A stretch of 64,000 nt of DNA from Pinus tabuliformis (GCA_031772625.1 CM062805.1:513154102-513218101); one strand, 5' to 3'. Positions 22,072 through 34,482 are shown, numbered from the stretch's first letter. A program made the numbers and translations. Notes: generated by a model from the letters alone, not told the origin.

Positions 22072-22691
22072 TGATCCGGACTTAAACAAGAACGCAACAA
22101 ATTACAGAGATAACCATAAACACAGATATGCAGCAGAAATAATACTTCATTTCATTAATGTAAAATACTGAAATATGCTTACAAACACTAATGGAAATAA
22201 ACCAGCTTGGGCGATGGTAGCTTATCTCTGAGAATAGATGTGGTGGCTACATGCCTCTGAACTATCTTACAATGAGGCTCGAAGGCCTATTTATTGTTGA
22301 GAAACAATGGAAAACCCTTCACATCCCAAAACCTAACCCTAGAAGATGAAACGCCAAATTGTGGGCCCCGTTTTGGGGTGAGTTGGATAGCCAACTTCCC
22401 AGGGTCGCGAATTGGTCATATTATCTCCGTTTGACGCGCATGACAGCCCATTGGAAATATCTCTCCGAGGACTACGACGAAAAATACGATTTTTTGATAG
22501 AAAAATTGTTGACGGTAGATTTCCCAAAAAACATCGTTTAGGGCCTCAAAATGGCTCCGGAAGTTCTTGACCCGAAAAGCTGCTAGAAATAGTAAACTGT
22601 GCTACAATTTAGGAAACTGAAAAAACTAAAAGAGACAGTTGTGGGGGTCCAAATGGGCTAGGTGGGTGGCCACCAACATCCACCTGGATCA
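22072..22691 (-). repeat. 3' LTR of D2 (left copy)
   Basis: TGATCC to GGATCA, diverged from the D1 LTRs but co-linear with them. It is followed by the same purine-tract complement (TCCTCCCCCC) as in D1. Confidence 0.92.
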
Positions 22692-22702
22692 TTCCTCCCC
22701 CC

Positions 22703-22930
22703 TTAGGAAGCAATGGTCCCCATTACATTGAGTTCCTCCCTGAGATGAGGAAGCTTCTGCTGAGCTGGGTCCTTGCTGAGATGTTCTGCAATCTCTGATG
22801 TGTCCAGAAATGGTGGGAAGCAGGGTCGATGATGGTCCACATTGAACACTCGGTGCAAGCCAAGGAATGGAGGAATGTTTTGCTTCAAATCATTGTTACT
22901 TGTAGCCTTGGTACTGATGTAAGGACCACG
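22703..22930 (-). pseudogene. Integrase C-terminal remnant of D2
   Basis: The minus strand reads IPPFLGLHRVFNVDHHRP...DPAQQKLPHLREEL. It corresponds to D1 6804-7163 and ends with TAA at 22703. It is more complete at the C-terminal side than D1, which has a stop there. Confidence 0.75.
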
Positions 22931-23179
22931 TCAGAGTCGCCTGAGTTTTTGATGGGTTCTGGTAAGGCATTCTCTCTGCAGATGTAACCAAAATTTGTCG
23001 CCCACCTGAAACTTGTGTGGTACCCCTGTGGGTGAGGAGAAGTTGTTCATGTGTCTTGTCATGACCATATCCCTTTACTGCTGCTGTTGCATGGAGGAAC
23101 CCTTTACGGGGGTCATGGATGTAGCAACGATCTTCCCCTTACTTTGGGAGCGAACCAAATAGAAAATGAATTTCTTAGT

Positions 23180-23838
23180 CTAGGAGATGAGCTTGCTGCC
23201 TTTCTTAGCAGTGATCAAAGAGGTGGCGATAGGTGGGGCTACCTCCGATATCCTGTATAATGAATTATCCAAAGAAATAATGACAGTGTGAGGCCTTGAC
23301 TCATACATAGCATGTCGCCTCCACAAGCATGGCTGACCTAATAGTATATTGCAAATATCCAAAGGTGTAACATCACACAATACCTCCTCTATGAAGGGTT
23401 TAATGTTGTAGGGAAGGCGGCACTGTTGTCGAACTTTGAGATCTCGTCCTTCGTGAAGCCAACCGATACTATACAGCTGCGGGTATGGTGTAGTCGGTAG
23501 GCCCAACCGCTTCATGACCTCTACTGAAACAAGGTTCTTTTGGCTCCCACTGTAAACAATGAATTATAGCGGTGAACCCTTCACCCACATTTGTGAGTGG
23601 AAAAGACGCTCCCCCTCCTCAGGGTCTTCAGCCTCATTCTTCTGGATCTTGCAGTGGTAACAGTGGCGCTGGGTTTCGCATTAATGATCTACTTCCCTTT
23701 GCCATTCCCCTTGTCGAGTTCTAGCTCAGGGTCAGAACATGCACCTGATTTGGAAGCCTTCAACTCAGCCACCAGCGACTGTCCAACACTCACTTGTGTT
23801 ATGAGTGGGACTCTTGTGGAACTCACTTGTGTTATGAG
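23180..23838 (-). pseudogene. Protease and partial gag of D2
   Basis: The 111-codon frame 23515-23180 (LGLPTTPYPQLYSIGWLHEGRDL..., ILLGQPCLWRRHAMYESR) matches the D1 protease. Upstream, at about 23553, the active site reads V-Y-S-G-S: the catalytic Asp is replaced by Tyr. The gag part is frameshifted and ends at 23838, where element E sequence starts. Confidence 0.75.
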
Positions 23839-26064
23839 GATGCACTCCACACATACACCGTCCCTCTCTCGTGGGAAGCCTTTCGAAACTTAACTAAGGA
23901 TGATGACATCAAAATGTTGGCTGAGGAGCTCACCTCCTCCAGCAGCGAGGAGAAGGAACCAATTCAAACAGAGAAGAAAGGAAAAGGCCACGAAACCATG
24001 GCCAAAGCACCAAAGAAAGAACACAAGGGGAAACAAGAGAAACACCAGGCTGCCAAAACAGAGGATGACAAACCCACATTAACACCCAGGGAGAAAAGGT
24101 TACAGAGCAGGGTGGAAAGGACTGAACAAGTCCACGTCAGTGAAGGAACCTCTAAGGCAACCTCAACAAATTCAAAAGACAAAGCACCCTCAGCCAACCA
24201 GGCTAAAACGGTGCCACCTGTTTCTACAGGAAAATCAAAAACGGCTTCTACAGGAAGCCAAAAATCAGCCGCTACAGGGCTTTCTACAAGAAGTCCTGAG
24301 AAAGGAACACAGAAGGGGAAGACGGCTGAAATCCTTGCTAGGGAGGCAGCAGCTATGTTGGCCACCCTAAGTACCCCTCCCAAGCCAAAGGAAAAACGAA
24401 AGAGGGAGACCCCTCTGTATTTCAAAGCAAGGAGAAGTGTAAGAATCAAAACAGGCAGGCCCCAACCTCCATCCAGCGACCCAATTACCATAGAAGACAC
24501 CCCTACCTCGCCAAGGGAGAGGTCCCCCTCAAAAATATCAGTCACTTATGAGCGGGGGAGCCCGAAGACAACTGCCTGGAAGGAGAGAATGGAAAAGTTG
24601 GCTTCAAAAACCCCTCTACAGGATGCTGAGGCCGTTCTACAGGAAACATTGGCCAGGCTCAAGGAGACCGAAAGAATGGAGGGAGAGGCAACCACATCAC
24701 CACCAAGGGAAGACAGAGTAGAGCCACGGAGGGAAGAAGAGGTAGATCATATTCCGGAACCTAGTCCCCAGCCAAGCTTGAACTCGTATTATAACTTTTT
24801 GGAGGCTGGAAAAATTATTCCACAGAAATTCACAGTGCCGCTTTTCTTTGCGTTGGAGGAAGAAAGAGTGAGAACCCACACGTGGATGAGGATAGCTAAA
24901 TCTAAAGGAGTAGCAGATATAGGGCCCTTGGAGGAACAACTCAAGGAGGCACGAAGAGAATTAGCTATGGCCAAACACGTGGGAAACTGCCAGCGGATAT
25001 TCCTACAGGAAAAGAATGAGAAACTCAAACTGCAGCTACAGGAACAGAGGAAAGAAAGGGGCACAGCATCAGAGGACACTACAGCAGAACCTCAAGGAAA
25101 AGAAGGACTGCAAGTTGGTCTTGGGGAGCTAAACCGGCATCTACAGGAAAGGGAATTGCAAGCACAAATTGAGATACAAGCTCTCAAACAGCAGTTGCAA
25201 CAAAAAGAGGCACAACTGGTCTGCATGGCCAGTTGGGCCATGGATGCTCTACAATGTAGACAACCGTCCAAATCTTATGGCATATACCTATGGGACCAGT
25301 GGATGCAATTTCAAATTAATGCATTGGCACAGAGGGGTATCTCCCAAATCCAAGACCCCCAGCACTTCACAGATTTATGCAATAGCAGTTCAACAGAGGA
25401 CAAGGCCAAGCTATCGGAGTTCTATCTCCATAATTTGGCCCTTCCTAATGTGACTTCATGGGATCCCAACACAGTCGTGGGAGATATGCAGTTGATGGAA
25501 TTTGCCTCATGGTTGAACCATGAAGAAAAGAGAGCATCAGAGGTCAAAGAGGTCATGAACCGAGAGTTACATGAACCACTGCTGATTAGAGCAGAGCCAG
25601 GGGACCCCACTGCATTGATATCAGCCCACCAACACTTAGCAACCGACTCTCAGGCTTTATTGAAATACATTGATCAGCAGGCTCAAGCCATAGCACATTT
25701 CGAGGATATGGAGTGATTATTAGGGGACAATTGTGTTCATGCTTGCACCCGCCGGTGGAACACCTTGTCCCACAGCCTCAAAATCAGGGAATATCACACT
25801 CCAGCTCGAATGAGGGAAGCTCTAGTACGGGTGCCCCTCTACAAGAAGTCCATACAGAACCTCCAAGCCAGCTGGATTGGCCTCAAGCTAAGCCCACCTT
25901 TGCTTTTGGGATTGATGGAAGGCAGCACAGAGAAAGAAGCGCATAAGTAGTGGGAAGAGGTGGAAAGGAAGGCTAGATTCCATGGCAGTGAGGAGGATAC
26001 TACTTCAGAAGCCTGGGATGTGAGGGTGGCAGTGAAAGCGATGAAGGACGAGGAGCTGGATTAG
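23839..26064 (+). pseudogene. ORF-X of element E, first (5'-truncated) copy
   Basis: A long frame, almost identical to 36864-39083, that lacks the first ~205 codons. It runs from TYTVPLSWEAFRKL-like sequence (here one F-R-N-L variant) into a Lys/Glu/Thr/Ser-rich low-complexity region (about 23930-24600). A helical region with NYYNFLEAGKIIPQKF-like sequence follows, then a coiled coil (about 24910-25230, LKLQLQEQ and ALKQQLQQKEAQL heptads) and a helical C-terminus. In-frame stops are at 25714 (TGA; CGA in the other copy) and 25948 (TAG; CAG in the other copy). The natural end is TAG 26062-26064, 27 bases before the purine tract. No signal peptide or membrane segment is visible. Fifteen codons of antisense D2 are fused in front by chance. 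Confidence 0.8.
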
Positions 26065-26102
26065 TTGCTCAGGGATGAGCAATCATTTTAGCAGGGGGGT
26101 GA

Positions 26103-28187
26103 CTATGAGCCCCAAATTTGGTAACATTTTGGGGTCATTTGGCCTAACTACCTTTGCCCAATCCTTCATTTTTCATAACTTCTGCATCATTTTTTAGTAT
26201 GTTTATGTCATTTGTACGAATAAGGGTAGTCACTATTCCTAGGTGGCTAACACGTGCTCATTTCAGGATTTTTTGACACATGTGGAGCAAAACCAAGTAG
26301 ACAAGGGCTAGGAGACAGCCAAGCTTGGGTTTAGGATTCGTAGGGGGGTTGTCTATGGCATTAAATAGCCTCCCTCGGGATCTTCACCCCCAACTCCGAG
26401 CTCCAAAGGCCACCAAAACCGGATCTAGAAGGCAGCCAAACAGATTTTGTGGAAGCAGTTGTTCACTCCCAGTTTGGTCAGCCAAGTCCCTTGGATTTAG
26501 GAGGCCAGCTAGGACCTTGTGGTGTATAAATGTGAGGGCTTCAGCCTTCGAGGGGGACTTTTGGAAAAACTTTTGCGCATTCTGCACTACAAGCTGCCAG
26601 CTCTGTTTTGTTCTTTTGTAGCCATTATTGGCATGACTCTTGACTTATGATTATTATTTTTTTAATGGGAAGCAGTTAGATTTGATCTCAGCTCTGAGTT
26701 TCTAGAGGAGCCATAGCTCTCGGGGTTGGGCCCAACCCGAGAGCCTAGGGCCTCCTTCTTTGTATTGATATCTTTCCTTTCAGCATTATGATTTTCCTTG
26801 TATGCATTTGAAACGCAATTTGTTGAGTTAGATTTCATTGTGTGGTTAAGTAGGTCATTGTTGAAAAATAGAGTTACTTCAGATATCTAGAATAAAGTAA
26901 TGAGATAAGAATTGATAAGAGCTCCAGAAAAGGGTTGCCTGCACTCTCATTTTCACCTCTTCCTAGGGGCTGGAATTGTAGACAGTGCTACCCAACAAAA
27001 ACACTAGTTTTCTTACCCATGCAATCTTTGGTGCAATGTTTTCATTTGTAGGAGTTATTCATGCGTTCAGACCTCTTGGAATGTTTCTTTGCTTCAGTAT
27101 TGTACATGGTTCTCTTTAGAAATAACGTTGTTGTTCATTGGTTTCATTAACAGTTAGGATAGATTAGTTAATATTTTGATTGTGTGCAGGACGTGGTTGA
27201 TTTGGTTAAGTATACACTGTGTGGTGCATCTCCATCACTCTCTCGTCCATCTAAGCTTCGTCCAGGCCAACTGCTCCATCTCCAAGTTAGATCCCTCGTC
27301 TCACAACTACTCTTTTGCCCACGTCACCCTACCTTCTTGCCCTTCCATTGCCTCAGCCCTCTTTAAGACAAGCTAGCTTTCCACACCCTCTTATCACTTC
27401 ATCCCTCGGTCACCGAGTTATTTCAGACCCCTACCCTACCTCCCTATCCATTCATGCATCCTCTTTCACTCACCCATCATCCAAAATCCAACCTTCAAAC
27501 ATGCTGTAGAAATTCTGAACATCCTGTAGAAATTCCTGAAACATCTTGTAGAACCCCTACAAACTTCCTATAGAAGCTCATAAATGAGGTTTCTTGGTAG
27601 CCAAACTTTGTGAAACTCTCTGGAAGGGTGTTAGGGACTCCTTAGACCCTCTCTGAACCTTCGCGACCTCTTCCAAGCATTTCTCCTCCTTGATCCACCT
27701 CTGCACAGTAAAAATCCAGTTAAAAGCACATGCATGATAATTCTAATAACTTATTCAAAAATACAAAAAGATGTTTTCTTCAGGTAGAGGTAGTCTAGAC
27801 ACATGTATCTTACCTTCATAGAAGTAATGGCATCTCTCTCTGTAGTTTTCATTCTCATCTTTGCATCAGTAGGACTAGCTGGTAGAATTAGGGTTTGCTA
27901 GGGTTTGTGTTTCTTGTTGGCTTTCAGTTTCTTTCCGCAAGTAGATTAGCTTCCTTTGAGTTAGCTTTCATCCATCAGTTAAAAAGCTTCTTCTAATAGC
28001 TCATAGAAGTTGGCTTAAGCCCCTAGCGGACTTGTGCCAGCTGACCAAGTGACAGCTGCGGCAAGAGCTAGTACTTGTGCATACAGCACCGTCGCTTCCA
28101 AGTTTGTTACGAACTACCAGGTTGATAAAATTAAAGAAGGGAGTTCCAGGAGTTGTAGCATTATTGCTACAATACTGGGGCTCACCA
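26103..28187 (+). repeat. LTR 1 of element E (2085 bp)
   Basis: It follows the purine tract GCAGGGGGGTGA (26091-26102). The left terminus reads CTATGAGCCCC, where the other copy has TGATGAGCCCC. The right terminus GGGGCTCACCA is an imperfect inverted match. TATA box TATAAA at 26525-26530 and AATAAA at 26891-26896. The primer site follows at 28194. It serves as 5' LTR of the complete interior and as 3' LTR of the truncated ORF-X copy to its left. A run of TCCTGTAG-like octamers lies at 27500-27570. Confidence 0.92.
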
Positions 28188-28193
28188 TCTTTT

Positions 28194-28211
28194 TGGCGCC
28201 ATTACCGGGGA
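28194..28211 (+). other. Primer-binding site of element E
   Basis: TGGCGCCATTACCGGGG, seven bases after the LTR, resembles the TGGCGCCGTTGCCGGGG-type primer sites known from Athila-group plant Ty3 elements. Confidence 0.85.
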
Positions 28212-28579
28212 AGCATCAGAGTATTGGTGATTGTTGCTTTTCTTCTATTTTCCTACTCTCGCCTTCTGCTAAGTAGTTTATTTCATTTCCATTGTGCAAT
28301 TTCCTTTCCGCAAAAGTAGCGTAGACATTTCCTGCTTTCATAGATTAGCATTTCAATTCCGCCATCTCATTTTTGCAAGCGTAGATTAGCATTTCAATTC
28401 CGCAAGTGTAGCCTAGCATTTCATTCCTGCAATTTCATTTGAGCAAATTAGATTAGTCCTTTCATGCTTTCATTTCAATTCCGCATTTCCATTTCAGCAA
28501 GATAGTTAGTTGCAGTTCAATCTATTTTAGTTTTGCAGGTACCAGAAAAAACAAAAGAAATCAAAAGTCTTTCCATTTC

Positions 28580-30735
28580 ATGCCTCGTAGAAATCGAGAT
28601 AAAACAGGCAAATTCTTACCCAACGCCCCCACCACTTCACTGAGTCACCCTTCTCTCTTCTTTGGTGACAGTGATCCAGAAGAACCTATAGGCGAGCCTC
28701 CTGCAAGGAAAATTTTAAGGATGGAAAATTTTCTTGAAGTTTAAAAACATTGGCGAATCTCACTAATCCCTAATATGCAAACTATAAATTTTTTAATGAT
28801 ATATTTGAAAAATTATTCAAATTTATAATGATTTTATATATAGTCTCTATATAATGTTGGCGATTTTTAAGATAAAATAATTTTATATTCTAAAATTTGG
28901 GCGAATCATCTTTTATAAAAATTGGAAATTGGCGAATCATTTTTTGGAAAAATCATGGAAAATTAGCCCACTGGGCGAACATTAGCCCCTAAAATTTTCC
29001 ATGCTCCTGAGATATACGAAGATCCTATAACAGAAGAAGAGTTAGAGAACACTCCATCTGAAGCCATGGCTGACAATAGAAGAGAAGATGAGAGAATAGA
29101 AGGTGCCTTTCCCATCCGAGAGACCAATGGAGACATGAAAATGAAAAACATAAGCCCCTCCGCTTTACCTCACTTCCATGGACTGACTACTGAAGAGCCT
29201 GATACCTTCCTGTTTGAGTTTGTTGTCCTTTGTCGAACCTATGACTATACCGAAGATGAGCAAAAACTGAAACTCTTTCCCTCTACCCTCATGGATGCAG
29301 CATTACGTTGGTTCATGGGCTTACCTGGGAACAGCATCACCACTTGGGCTCAGATGCAACAAGCTTTCAATACCAAATACCCGGACTACTGTAGGTCCAA
29401 GGAAGCCAAGGGAGAAATCTTTCGGATGACCATGGGAAATGATGAGTCTTTAGAAGATTACGAGGAAAGGTTCCAACTTAGCTATAAACGGGCCAGGTGC
29501 ACACTCGACCCTGAATCTCTCAAGTTGGTCCTGCTCCGAGGAGTCCCTGAAGACCTTTTAGATACCCTTCACATGCTAGTTGGAGGAGATATTTACCAAC
29601 TACCTTATGAGGATATAAAGACTGTGTTTAGAAACCACTCTAGGGCAGCCCAGAAAAGAGGTAGAGGAAACCCCCTCTCAGCTAGTATTCCTTTCTCCAA
29701 ACATGAGTTTGCAAATCAGTTAGAGGACCTCAAGAGTGAGGTGAGATAGACCATTTCCATGCAACTTGATACATTCTGAATCCAGCAGAAGAAAGAGGAA
29801 TCTGAGAGGGATTTGGCTATCTTCCGCCCTAGGTGTACAAGGAAGCACCCTAAGAACGAGTGCCCATTACATTCGGTAGAGGTATGTTTCGTTTGTGAGG
29901 AGGACCACCCCACAAACCAATGCCCAACCTTACCTGGGCTTAAAGCCATGTACCAAGGAACGGAGGCACCCACTGAACCTCTCTACTTCCTCAACCAAAG
30001 GAGGCCACATGGACCTAGACCTTACCAACAGGGGATGCAAGGGACATCCCAAGCTTATTATAGCCCCAACCAATCTGCTCCTATGCCTTCCTGGGGTCCC
30101 CCTGTTCATCCTTCCTGGTCTGTGCCTCCTCCATGGTCTTACCCACCTCAATACCATACTCAGCCCACTACTCATTCATTTCACTCACATGTCCAGTCGC
30201 AGCCTCAGTGGAATTCACCTCAACTGGGGTGGAGGCCCCAGTACAACACTCCTCCCGCCATTTTGCCTCCACCACCATCTCAACCACAACCATTACCTCC
30301 TGCTCCTCCAAGACAACCCCAAATGCCTGCTCAAACGAACCCGAACCCCAACAACCGACAGGCCCAACAGGTATATACTGGGAAACATCATGCCCTACCT
30401 ATGCTGTGGAGATCCAGGAGATCAACATGCGATCTGGAAAGACTCTTCCGGATCGCCAACCTCCTCCCCCAGAGGACGAGGAAGATAAACAGGAAAGTGA
30501 ACCAAAAGCCATTCCACCCTTTCCTGAGAGACTAACAGCAACCACACAACCCAACCCAAAGGAGGATGAGCTTCTGGGAGAACTCAAACAGTTGTGTGTG
30601 AAAATACCCCTTCTCCAGGCCATCAAAGATGTACTGATATACAACAAACTGGTTAAGGAAAAGTGTTTCAGACACCCAGGCAGGCGAAAAAAGAGATACC
30701 TCAACCATCAATGTCATAGGACAACTGTCTGATCT
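28580..30735 (+). pseudogene. gag of element E, broken
   Basis: Starts at ATG 28580 (PRRNRDKTGKFL). It is interrupted by a 274 bp AT-rich insertion (28717-28990) and then resumes in the same frame. The capsid region 29150-29650 has FHGLTTEEPDTFLFEFV, AALRWFMGL, NTKYPDYCRSKEAKGEIFRM and DYEERFQ. A TAG lies at 29747 and a TGA about 30 bases later. The nucleocapsid has C-x2-C-x3-H-x4-C (CFVCEEDHPTNQC) near 29890. A Pro/Gln-rich stretch follows. Compensating frame changes near 30370 and 30690 bracket the conserved NMRSGKTLPDRQ motif. It would form particles; this copy cannot. Confidence 0.85.
28717..28990. mobile_element. 274 bp AT-rich insertion inside the gag of E
   Basis: Flanked by the direct repeat AAAATTTT (28709-28716 and 28991-28998). 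With one repeat copy, 282 bases are added, a multiple of three, and the gag frame is continuous across the site. The insert is much richer in A/T than the surrounding gag and contains five GGCGA-core phrases (TTGGCGAATC, GGGCGAATC). I see no convincing terminal inverted repeats or coding capacity, so the class (MITE-like, SINE-like or other) is open. Confidence 0.65.
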
Positions 30736-33700
30736 TATGTTGGGGCAAGTAATCTGCCCAAAGTATTTGGATCTTGGGAGTCCTGTAGTTGATGTCCACA
30801 TCAATGGCACCATCATACCCCACACTTTGATTGATTTAGGGGCTGCCATTAATGTGATGACCAGAGATACCATGCTCAAACTCAACCTTCAAGGTTCCTT
30901 AAGAAAGACCTCGACAGTCCTGCAGCTAGCAGATCGCTCCACCGTGACTCCCGAAGTGATTGTGGAGGATGTCTTGGTCTCTATTGACTCTTGGGAGTAC
31001 CCTGCAGACTTCTTGGTTCTTAAACCAAAGGCAAAGCTTACTGGATACCCCCTTATTTTGGGAAGACCTTGGTTAGCCACTGCGGATGCTTACATAAGCT
31101 GCCGTACAGGAAACATGACCATCAAAAATGGTCCTATGTCCAAGCAGCTAGTCCTATACCCTCCTGCCCAACCCCTATTAGAGCATGACTTACCACTTTG
31201 GTTGGAAGAAGGAGAGGAGGATGAGGTGTACTCTGCACCCTTGTGCACCCTAGAAACCACCAGGGGAGGTCCTCAAACCGAGGATGATTTGATTGAGACC
31301 TTGATTCAGAATCCACCTCCCAGTGCATTGTCCTTAGAGAAATTGGTGGAGGATATCCAAGCCCACACCTTAGTGGACCTTTGTGTGACCAATCCAATCA
31401 CTCCCAGAGTCAAAAATGTGGATTTTGGCCCCGAGAGAACGTTAAAGATCAGCTCCTCCCTATCTCCTTCCCAGGAAAAGGCGCTGTGTAGTCTGTTGGC
31501 CAGTCATCTAGATGCTTTTGCTTGGAGCCATAAGGAGATGAAAGGAGTCCATCCTTCGGTCTGTACCCATCACATCTACATCAAAGAAGATTGTAAACCG
31601 GTCAGGCAACCCCAAAGGAGAATGAATCCAGCCCTTAAGGACATTGTCAAAGAAGAATTGCAAAAACTGTTGGATGCAGGATTCATTTACCCCATCTCGG
31701 ATAGCGAATGGGTGTCCCCTCTGGTGTTGGTTCCCAAGAAAAATGGGAAGTGAAGAATCTGTGTGGACTACCGAGAACTGAACAAAGCCACCAAGAAAGA
31801 CCACTTTCCTCTACCCTTCATAGATCAAGTGTTGGATGGACTGGCGGGAAAGAAGTTTTTCTCTTTCCTAGATGGGTTTAGCGGGTATAATCAGATCCAA
31901 ATCAGCCCGGAAGACCAAGATAAGACCACCTTCACTTGTCCTTGGGGTACCTTTGCTTACCGAGTTCTTCCCTTTGGGCTATGCAACGCTCCTGCCACCT
32001 TCCAGAGAGCCGTCTTGAGCATCTTTTCTGAGCTGGTCCATGATTCGGTGGAGATCTATATGGATGACTTCACTCCTTATGGGTCCAACTTCCAGGAAGC
32101 ATTGTCCAATCTAGGAAAAGTCCTAACCAAGTGCATTGAGATGAACCTGTCCCTTAGTCCTGAAAAATGTGAATTCTTGATGACTGAAGGGACCGTGCTA
32201 GGACATACCATTTCTCGCCAAGGGTTACAGGTGGATCCTAACAAAATTGCTCTCATCAAAAAGGTTCCACCCCCTCAGAAGGTAAGAGATGTTCGAAGTT
32301 TCTTAGGCTTGGCAGGATATTATAGAAGATTCATTAAAGACTTCAGCAAGCTAGCCTCGCCATTGTTTGGCCTCTTAGCAAAAGATGTTGAGTTTAAATG
32401 GATTGACGATTGTCAGAGGGCTCTGAATGAATTAAAGGATAAGTTGGTGTCTGCCCCAATCTTGAGAGGTCCAAATTGGGCCCTACCTTTCCACATCCAC
32501 ACTGATGCCTCGAACAAAGCCATAGGGGCAGCCTTAGGACAAGTTGAACAAAAACTTCCATACGCCATATACTTTGTTAGCAAAAACTTATCCAAGGCAG
32601 AATTGAATTATACTGTAACTGAGAAAGAATTCTTGGCCGTGGTCCATGCCCTGAACAAGTTCCGACACTACATCATTGGCTATCAAACATTTGTACATAC
32701 TGATCATGCTGCAATTAGATATTTAATGAATAAACCAGATGTGAATTCTCGTATTATTAGATGGTTACTTTTGTTGCAGCAGTTTGATTTGACTATCGTT
32801 GACAAACCAGGTAAAGAAAATGTTGTTGCTGACTTCTTTTCTAGATTGGATTTACCTACAGGTGAGGATGGAACAGTGGATGACCAGATGCCAGATGAAC
32901 ATTTGTTTTCTATCTCAGTACTCTCTCCACGGTTTGCTGATATAGAAAACTACCTTGTCTCAGCACAGTTCCCTTCGCACCTATCCTCAAGAGAGAAGAG
33001 CAGAATCGTAAGGAAGAGTGCCTCATTCACTTGGATCGGGGAAAACCTATTCAAGCTTGACCTCGATCAGATCTTAAGGCGTTGTGTAAGGGAGGAGGAA
33101 GTCTTTGATATCCTCCTAACCTGTCATGATGGGCCTTGTGGAGGACATTTTGCAGCCAAAAGAACTGCCTTCAAAATTCTCCAGGCAGGCTACTATTGGC
33201 CCACGCTTCATCAAGATGTCAGAAGATATATCAGCCAATGTGACTGATGCCAAAGGATGGGGAAACCGACTCCAAGGGACGAAATGCCTCTCCAACCTCA
33301 AGTGACTCTTGAGCCATTTGAGAAGTGGGGTATGGATTTTGTGGGTCCTATCAATCCTCCTTCAAGGCAAAGGTCTTACATCATTGTGTGCACAGACTAT
33401 CTGACAAAGTGGGCAGGAACCAAGGCGATCAAAGCAGCGACAGAAGAAAAGGTGGCTGAGTTTTTAAGAGAAAACATCTTCTACAAATTTGGCTACCCAA
33501 GAGAGCTAGTCACCGATCAAGGAAGCCAGTTCACCTCCAACTTAATTGAAGACCTACTCGCTCATCACAAAATCAAGCATAGGACTTCCACCCCCTATCA
33601 TCCTCAAGCAAATGAGCAGGTGGAAGTCACCAATAGATCATTAGAAGGGATCTTGACTAAGGTGGTGAACAGCAGTAGAAAAGATTGGGCAGATCGCCTG

Positions 33701-34261
33701 GTTGAGGCCACTTGGGCTTACAACACCACTTGGAAGACCACAACCGGCTTCACACCTTATGAGCTGGTCTATGGGAAGAGAGCTTTGCTATCAATTGAGT
33801 TCGAATACAACACCTTGAGGATGGCAGCTCAGCTGGACCTAGATCTCAGCCATGCCCAACAAGAAAGGTTATTGCAGCTGAGTGGGTTAGACGAGCACCG
33901 AATGCAGGCCCTTCTCCACTCAGAAGTGGTTCAACTTCAGAGGAAGGTATGGCATGACTAGCACCTCAATGACAAGCAATTCCAGCCGGGAGATTGGGCG
34001 CTGTTGTACGATTCCAGACATAAGGATTTTAAGGGGAAGCTGAGAACAAGATGGTTGGGACCATATGCAGTGGAGAAGTGTAATGAAAATGGGTTTGTTC
34101 TTGTTCGGACCATTGATGAGGAAGTCATCCCCATGCTCGTCAATGGGCATCGACTAAAAATCTACAGGAAACCTCTTTCAAGGCAAGAATTCATCAAAAC
34201 TGTGGAAAAATCAGTGCTGGTCATAGAGAAGGGTTCTGCCTCTGTTTTGGGCATACCCTGA
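30736..34261 (+). pseudogene. pol of element E (protease, RT, RNase H, integrase), four segments
   Basis: One frame with in-frame stops at 31751 (TGA), 33245 (TGA) and 33959 (TAG). The protease has TLIDLGAAINVMT, where the D-L-G form is common in this lineage, and LILGRPWLATADA. RT motifs: GVHPSVCTHHIYI, WVSPLVLVPKKNGK, CVDYRELNKAT, FLDGFSGYNQIQI, VLPFGLCNAPATFQR, and intact catalytic IYMDDF at about 32056. RNase H: FHIHTDASNKAIGAAL and KPGKENVVADFFSRL. Integrase: zinc domain (CHDGPCGGH...CD-x-CQR), catalytic core MDFVGP...VTDQGSQFTSN...NEQVEVTNR with all three acidic residues. The C-terminal GDWALLYDSR...GPYAVEK region ends at 34261. No chromodomain. The motifs fit the Athila/Tat branch. Confidence 0.9.
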
Positions 34262-34295
34262 ACATCAAAAAAAAACAAATTTAAATAAATAAATA

Positions 34296-34482
34296 TCCTT
34301 AGGTGTAAACCTTTCTGAGGCTCCCAAGGCAGATGGTAGCGGTGAAAACCTCATTGAGGCGCCCCTGCTGTCTTTCTGAAAATTTTTGAATAAAAAATAA
34401 CCTTGGGTGAAAACCTCTCTGAGGCGCTCAAGGTAGATGGTAGGGGTGAAAACCTCACTGAGGCGCCCCTGTTGTCTTCTAA
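34296..34482 (+). repeat. Tandem repeat behind pol of element E
   Basis: Two units of about 108 bases. Each contains two GTGAAAACCTC...TGAGGCGC phrases separated by an AAGG-AGATGGTAG linker. The repeat begins about 35 bases after the integrase stop. GTGAAAACC...GGCGCC phrases after pol are, as I recall, a feature of several plant Athila/Tat elements. Role unknown. Confidence 0.75.

Noticed and set aside
23964..24545. 193-codon minus-strand frames at 23964-24545 and 36987-37568
   Set aside because: Shadow of the ORF-X low-complexity region on the other strand, repeated because the region is repeated.
23839..28187. The whole 4.3 kb repeat (also 36864-41205) as a giant LTR containing ORF-X
   Set aside because: A purine tract and TGATGAGCCCC start lie inside it at 26091/39110, and the inverted end GGGGCTCACCA fits a 2.1 kb LTR. 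ORF-X is therefore internal to the element.
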